Assembly (NCBI RefSeq): GCF_002899945.2
Contig: NZ_PPEG02000001.1
Span: forward strand, 186,001 to 250,000
DNA from: Chryseobacterium viscerum
Lineage (GTDB): Bacteria > Bacteroidota > Bacteroidia > Flavobacteriales > Weeksellaceae
Direction: 5' to 3'
Length of the DNA: 64,000 nt
Shown: positions 61,700-64,000 of the stretch, piece by piece
How positions within the stretch are numbered: position 1 is the first letter of the stretch
How the letters are laid out: each line of letters begins with the position of its first letter
Position numbers and translations under genes: made by a program
The notes under the pieces: generated by a model
Seen by the model: only the letters and a program-made list of their open reading frames with translations
What the model was told of the DNA's origin: nothing
Databases searched by the model: none

Positions 61700-62335
61700 A
61701 TGAAAGCACATACATACGAAACTCAATCTACTATTACACCTGAGAAAGCGTTAGAATTCTTAAAAGAAGGGAACCAGAGATTTGTAAACAACCTTAAAGC
61801 AAACAGAGATCTTCTGGAGCAAGTGAATGCTACCCGTGAAGGGCAGTGGCCTTTTGCTGTAGTTTTAAGCTGTATAGACAGCCGTACTTCTGCAGAACTT
61901 ATCTTTGATCAGGGATTAGGAGATGTTTTCAGTATCAGAATTGCAGGTAATTTTGTGAACCAGGATATTCTTGGATCCATGGAATTTGGCTGTAATGTTG
62001 CCGGTTCTAAACTTATCGTAGTTTTAGGTCACACGAAATGCGGAGCCTTAAAAGGAGGTCTTGACGCTGCACAGATTGAGGGTCTGGGAATGGATAACCT
62101 GAACCACCTTATCAATCATTTTGACCCGATCATCAATGAGATTATCGAAGAAAATGAAGAGCGTTCATCTAAAAACAGCTCACTTCTTGAAAGACTCAAT
62201 CAGCAAAACGTAAGAAGCGCAATTGAAGATATCCGTAAACAAAGCTCAACACTTAGAAACCTTGAAACTGAAGGTAAAATTAAAATTGTTGGAGCCAACT
62301 ATGATGTTGAAACAGGCGCTGTATCTTGGTTATAA
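61700..62335 (+). CDS. Beta-class carbonic anhydrase (second copy)
   Basis: The 211-residue protein carries zinc ligands C58, H111 and C114 in SCIDSR and LGHTKCGALKGG, with D60 and R62 for the active-site dyad. It differs strongly from the first carbonic anhydrase of the cluster (FAVVLSCIDSRTSAELIFDQ), belonging to a different subgroup, so the pair is not a recent duplication. It starts MKAHTYETQS, without a signal peptide. A terminator follows, so it closes the cluster. Confidence 0.93.
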   Translation: MKAHTYETQSTITPEKALEFLKEGNQRFVNNLKANRDLLEQVNATREGQWPFAVVLSCIDSRTSAELIFDQGLGDVFSIRIAGNFVNQDILGSMEFGCNVAGSKLIVVLGHTKCGALKGGLDAAQIEGLGMDNLNHLINHFDPIINEIIEENEERSSKNSSLLERLNQQNVRSAIEDIRKQSSTLRNLETEGKIKIVGANYDVETGAVSWL

Positions 62336-62372
62336 AAATAAAACTCATTAATTTTCAATTATAATTTACAGA

Positions 62373-62407
62373 AAATGCCATCGAATTTCGGTGGCATTTA
62401 TTTTTTG
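62373..62407 (+). terminator. Intrinsic terminator of the carbonic-anhydrase cluster
   Basis: Stem of eleven pairs, AAATGCCATCG / CGGTGGCATTT (one T-G wobble), with a 5-base loop, followed by ATTTTTTG. Confidence 0.85.
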
Positions 62408-62586
62408 TTATTTTTTCTTTCTAAAGCAATATAAGTTAATCATAAACCTATTGATCTATTAAGATGGTAAAATTAACAACCTGCCTCATTTCAAGGAGAG
62501 CCAGTTTTAATTATCAAAAAATAATTATATATTGGCATCATTGAGAGTGTATATTCAAAAAACCATGATTAGAAACTGAAAAGAAG

Positions 62587-63513
62587 ATGATTTTTCCAAA
62601 AGCAAAAAAAATAGCCAGAGATCTTGGCTGGTATAAAACAAATGACGGCGTATTCGGACTTTACAAAGGCTACTTTTTCAACGTTTCAGACGCAGACATC
62701 ATACAGACTCCCCAATACAAATATGTATCTGTAACGACTGGTGATTTAACAGACGAACAAAGAGAACAAATCAAAACAGAATTAGCTAAAAGCAAAAAAA
62801 GACTAAAATTTACCAGCTTTGAAATCAGAGAAAATAGCATTTTCTTCAAATTCACTGAAAACCTAATACCCACTAAGCTCAGTACGGTTTATGCTTTGTT
62901 TGACTTCTTGACTGACTTTTTTAAAAAGTTAAATATCCCAGAGCAAGACCAATGTCATAGCTGTGAGACCAATCAGAGAATTAATTATTACAATCTTAAC
63001 GATACTGGTATAATACTCTGCGATAATTGTTTTAAAAAGACCGATGATAAGTTCTATGGAATTGAAAAAGAAAGAACTTCGAAAGAGAAAAATTATCTGA
63101 CAGGATTTTTAGGAGCCATTATTTTCTCCATTCCTGCAATTATCATCTGGATTTTACTTGCAGTCTATTTAGGGGGACTTTCCTCGGGGATGGCATTTGT
63201 TATTGCTTTTCTCGGGTTTATAGGCTATGATTATTTCAAAGGGCTTCAAGGGAAACTGACAAAATATATTATTTTCTTCACCAACATCACAAGTATATTT
63301 GTTGCAAATGTTTTGACTATTATTGCTATATTGGTAAAAGAGGGGCTCCCTATCAATCAGGCATTATTGGAGTTTCAAACAAACCCTGCAGCCAATGAAA
63401 TATTTATGCGGAATATCGTTATATCTTTTTTATTATCATTTATTCCTTGGATTTGGATATTGTTTATCAGAAAAGATGATAAATTAGTCATAAAACCTGC
63501 AGAAAAATTTTAG
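62587..63513 (+). CDS. Membrane protein with a zinc-ribbon-like motif, unknown
   Basis: The 308-residue protein is not recognised. The N-terminal half is soluble (1-170). It contains a CxxC pair at C123/C126 and a second at C145/C148, which could form a zinc ribbon. The C-terminal half has about four membrane helices (about 171-295), among them FLGAIIFSIPAIIIWILLAV and FLLSFIPWIWILFI. It stands alone between two terminators. A metal-sensing or structural role would fit the cysteines, but nothing else supports one. Confidence 0.7.
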   Translation: MIFPKAKKIARDLGWYKTNDGVFGLYKGYFFNVSDADIIQTPQYKYVSVTTGDLTDEQREQIKTELAKSKKRLKFTSFEIRENSIFFKFTENLIPTKLSTVYALFDFLTDFFKKLNIPEQDQCHSCETNQRINYYNLNDTGIILCDNCFKKTDDKFYGIEKERTSKEKNYLTGFLGAIIFSIPAIIIWILLAVYLGGLSSGMAFVIAFLGFIGYDYFKGLQGKLTKYIIFFTNITSIFVANVLTIIAILVKEGLPINQALLEFQTNPAANEIFMRNIVISFLLSFIPWIWILFIRKDDKLVIKPAEKF

Positions 63514-63527
63514 AGATAAATACAATA

Positions 63528-63556
63528 AATGACTGCCCGTTTCTGAGGCAGTCATT
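63528..63556. terminator. Bidirectional intrinsic terminator
   Basis: Perfect 10-bp stem AATGACTGCC / GGCAGTCATT with a 9-base loop, between the zinc-ribbon gene and the convergent pth. The flanking T-runs are short on the plus side. Confidence 0.7.
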
Positions 63557-63608
63557 CTATATTATAAATTGTATTGTAATTTCAGAACTTCTTTATCCCA
63601 ATTAGAAA

Positions 63609-64000
63609 TTATTTCCCATTAAATGCGGACATCGTATTATTCAATCCTGCAAATACAAAAGAAAGACTGGCCTTTGAAAAGGTTTCAATTCTCTCTGTAA
63701 GTTTTCCGGCTTCTTCTTCACTCCAGGTTCCTAACACATAGTCTACTTGTCGCCCGGCAGAGAAATCGGCAGAGATCCCGAAACGAAGCCTTGCGTAATT
63801 CTGAGTCTGTAATACTTCATTAATATTTTTGAGCCCGTTATGGCCTGCATCAGAGCCTTTCCCTTTCAATCTTAACGTTCCGAAAGGCAGCGCAAGATCA
63901 TCAGTAACAATCAATACATTCTCCAAAGGAATATTTTCTTTCTGCATCCAGTATTTCACTGCATTTCCGGAAAGATTCATGTAAGTGTCTGGTTTCAGAA
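63609..64000 (-). CDS. pth: Peptidyl-tRNA hydrolase (partial, N-terminus off the window)
   Basis: Releases peptides from prematurely dropped peptidyl-tRNA. The frame is open from the window edge to a stop at 63609 (about 130 residues). It reads [50 protein letters not shown] and YVLGTW, which are the Pth signatures in order. The family has about 185-190 residues, so roughly the first 55-60 are missing, including the catalytic histidine. The ATG at 63980 is inside the conserved TYMNLSG motif and is not the start. Confidence 0.95.
   Translation of the reverse strand, partial: LKPDTYMNLSGNAVKYWMQKENIPLENVLIVTDDLALPFGTLRLKGKGSDAGHNGLKNINEVLQTQNYARLRFGISADFSAGRQVDYVLGTWSEEEAGKLTERIETFSKASLSFVFAGLNNTMSAFNGK

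Overview
The window looks like the chromosome of a low-GC Bacteroidota bacterium of the class Flavobacteriia, most probably a Chryseobacterium relative (Weeksellaceae). The evidence is the SusC/SusD outer-membrane pairs, the Bacteroidota putative porin family, BshC (bacillithiol), a GYDIA-type GHMP kinase, and promoters of the flavobacterial form TTG-N18..20-TAnnTTTG. I recognised no tRNA, rRNA, CRISPR array, insertion sequence or prophage.

Region 1 (1-4.2 kb): the 5' part of a SusC-like TonB-dependent receptor on the minus strand. It has a full promoter and a SAM-I riboswitch aptamer in its leader, so it is probably controlled by S-adenosylmethionine. Divergent to it lie aroQ and a small unknown gene.

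Region 2 (4.2-13.4 kb, all minus): housekeeping genes. These are pckA, a GHMP kinase with fabD, a four-LysM protein with a periplasmic-binding-like domain, and a putative porin with bshC.

Region 3 (13.5-18.9 kb, minus): a complete SusC-SusD-lipoprotein nutrient uptake operon. It has its own terminator and an 18-bp palindrome inside its promoter.

Region 4 (19.1-24.0 kb, minus): the rimP-nusA-infB operon, with a terminator-like hairpin in its leader and a terminator at its end.

Region 5 (24.1-54.6 kb, mostly plus): a large surface-polysaccharide (O-antigen type) locus. It makes UDP-glucuronate (ugd), dTDP-4-keto-6-deoxyglucose (rfbB, rfbA) feeding a dTDP-3-amino-3,6-dideoxyhexose branch (ketoisomerase, aminotransferase), and GDP-L-fucose (gmd, fcl). 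Export is by a Wzm/Wzt ABC transporter. There are about ten glycosyltransferases, a WbsX protein, two membrane acyltransferases, three hexapeptide acyltransferases, a DUF1796 protein and two unusual cassettes: ATP-grasp/epimerase/HAD/methyltransferase, and a minus-strand KASIII/ACP/SDR trio. I see no Wzx, Wzy or initiating transferase here, so assembly should be ABC-transporter dependent and start from an enzyme encoded elsewhere.

Region 6 (54.6-64 kb): a phosphoethanolamine-transferase-like gene behind a long untranslated stretch with a good promoter, a DUF2306 membrane protein with a membrane-anchored AraC regulator, an inorganic-carbon cluster (beta-carbonic anhydrase, small secreted protein, SulP transporter, second beta-carbonic anhydrase), a zinc-ribbon membrane protein, and the 3' part of pth at the right edge.
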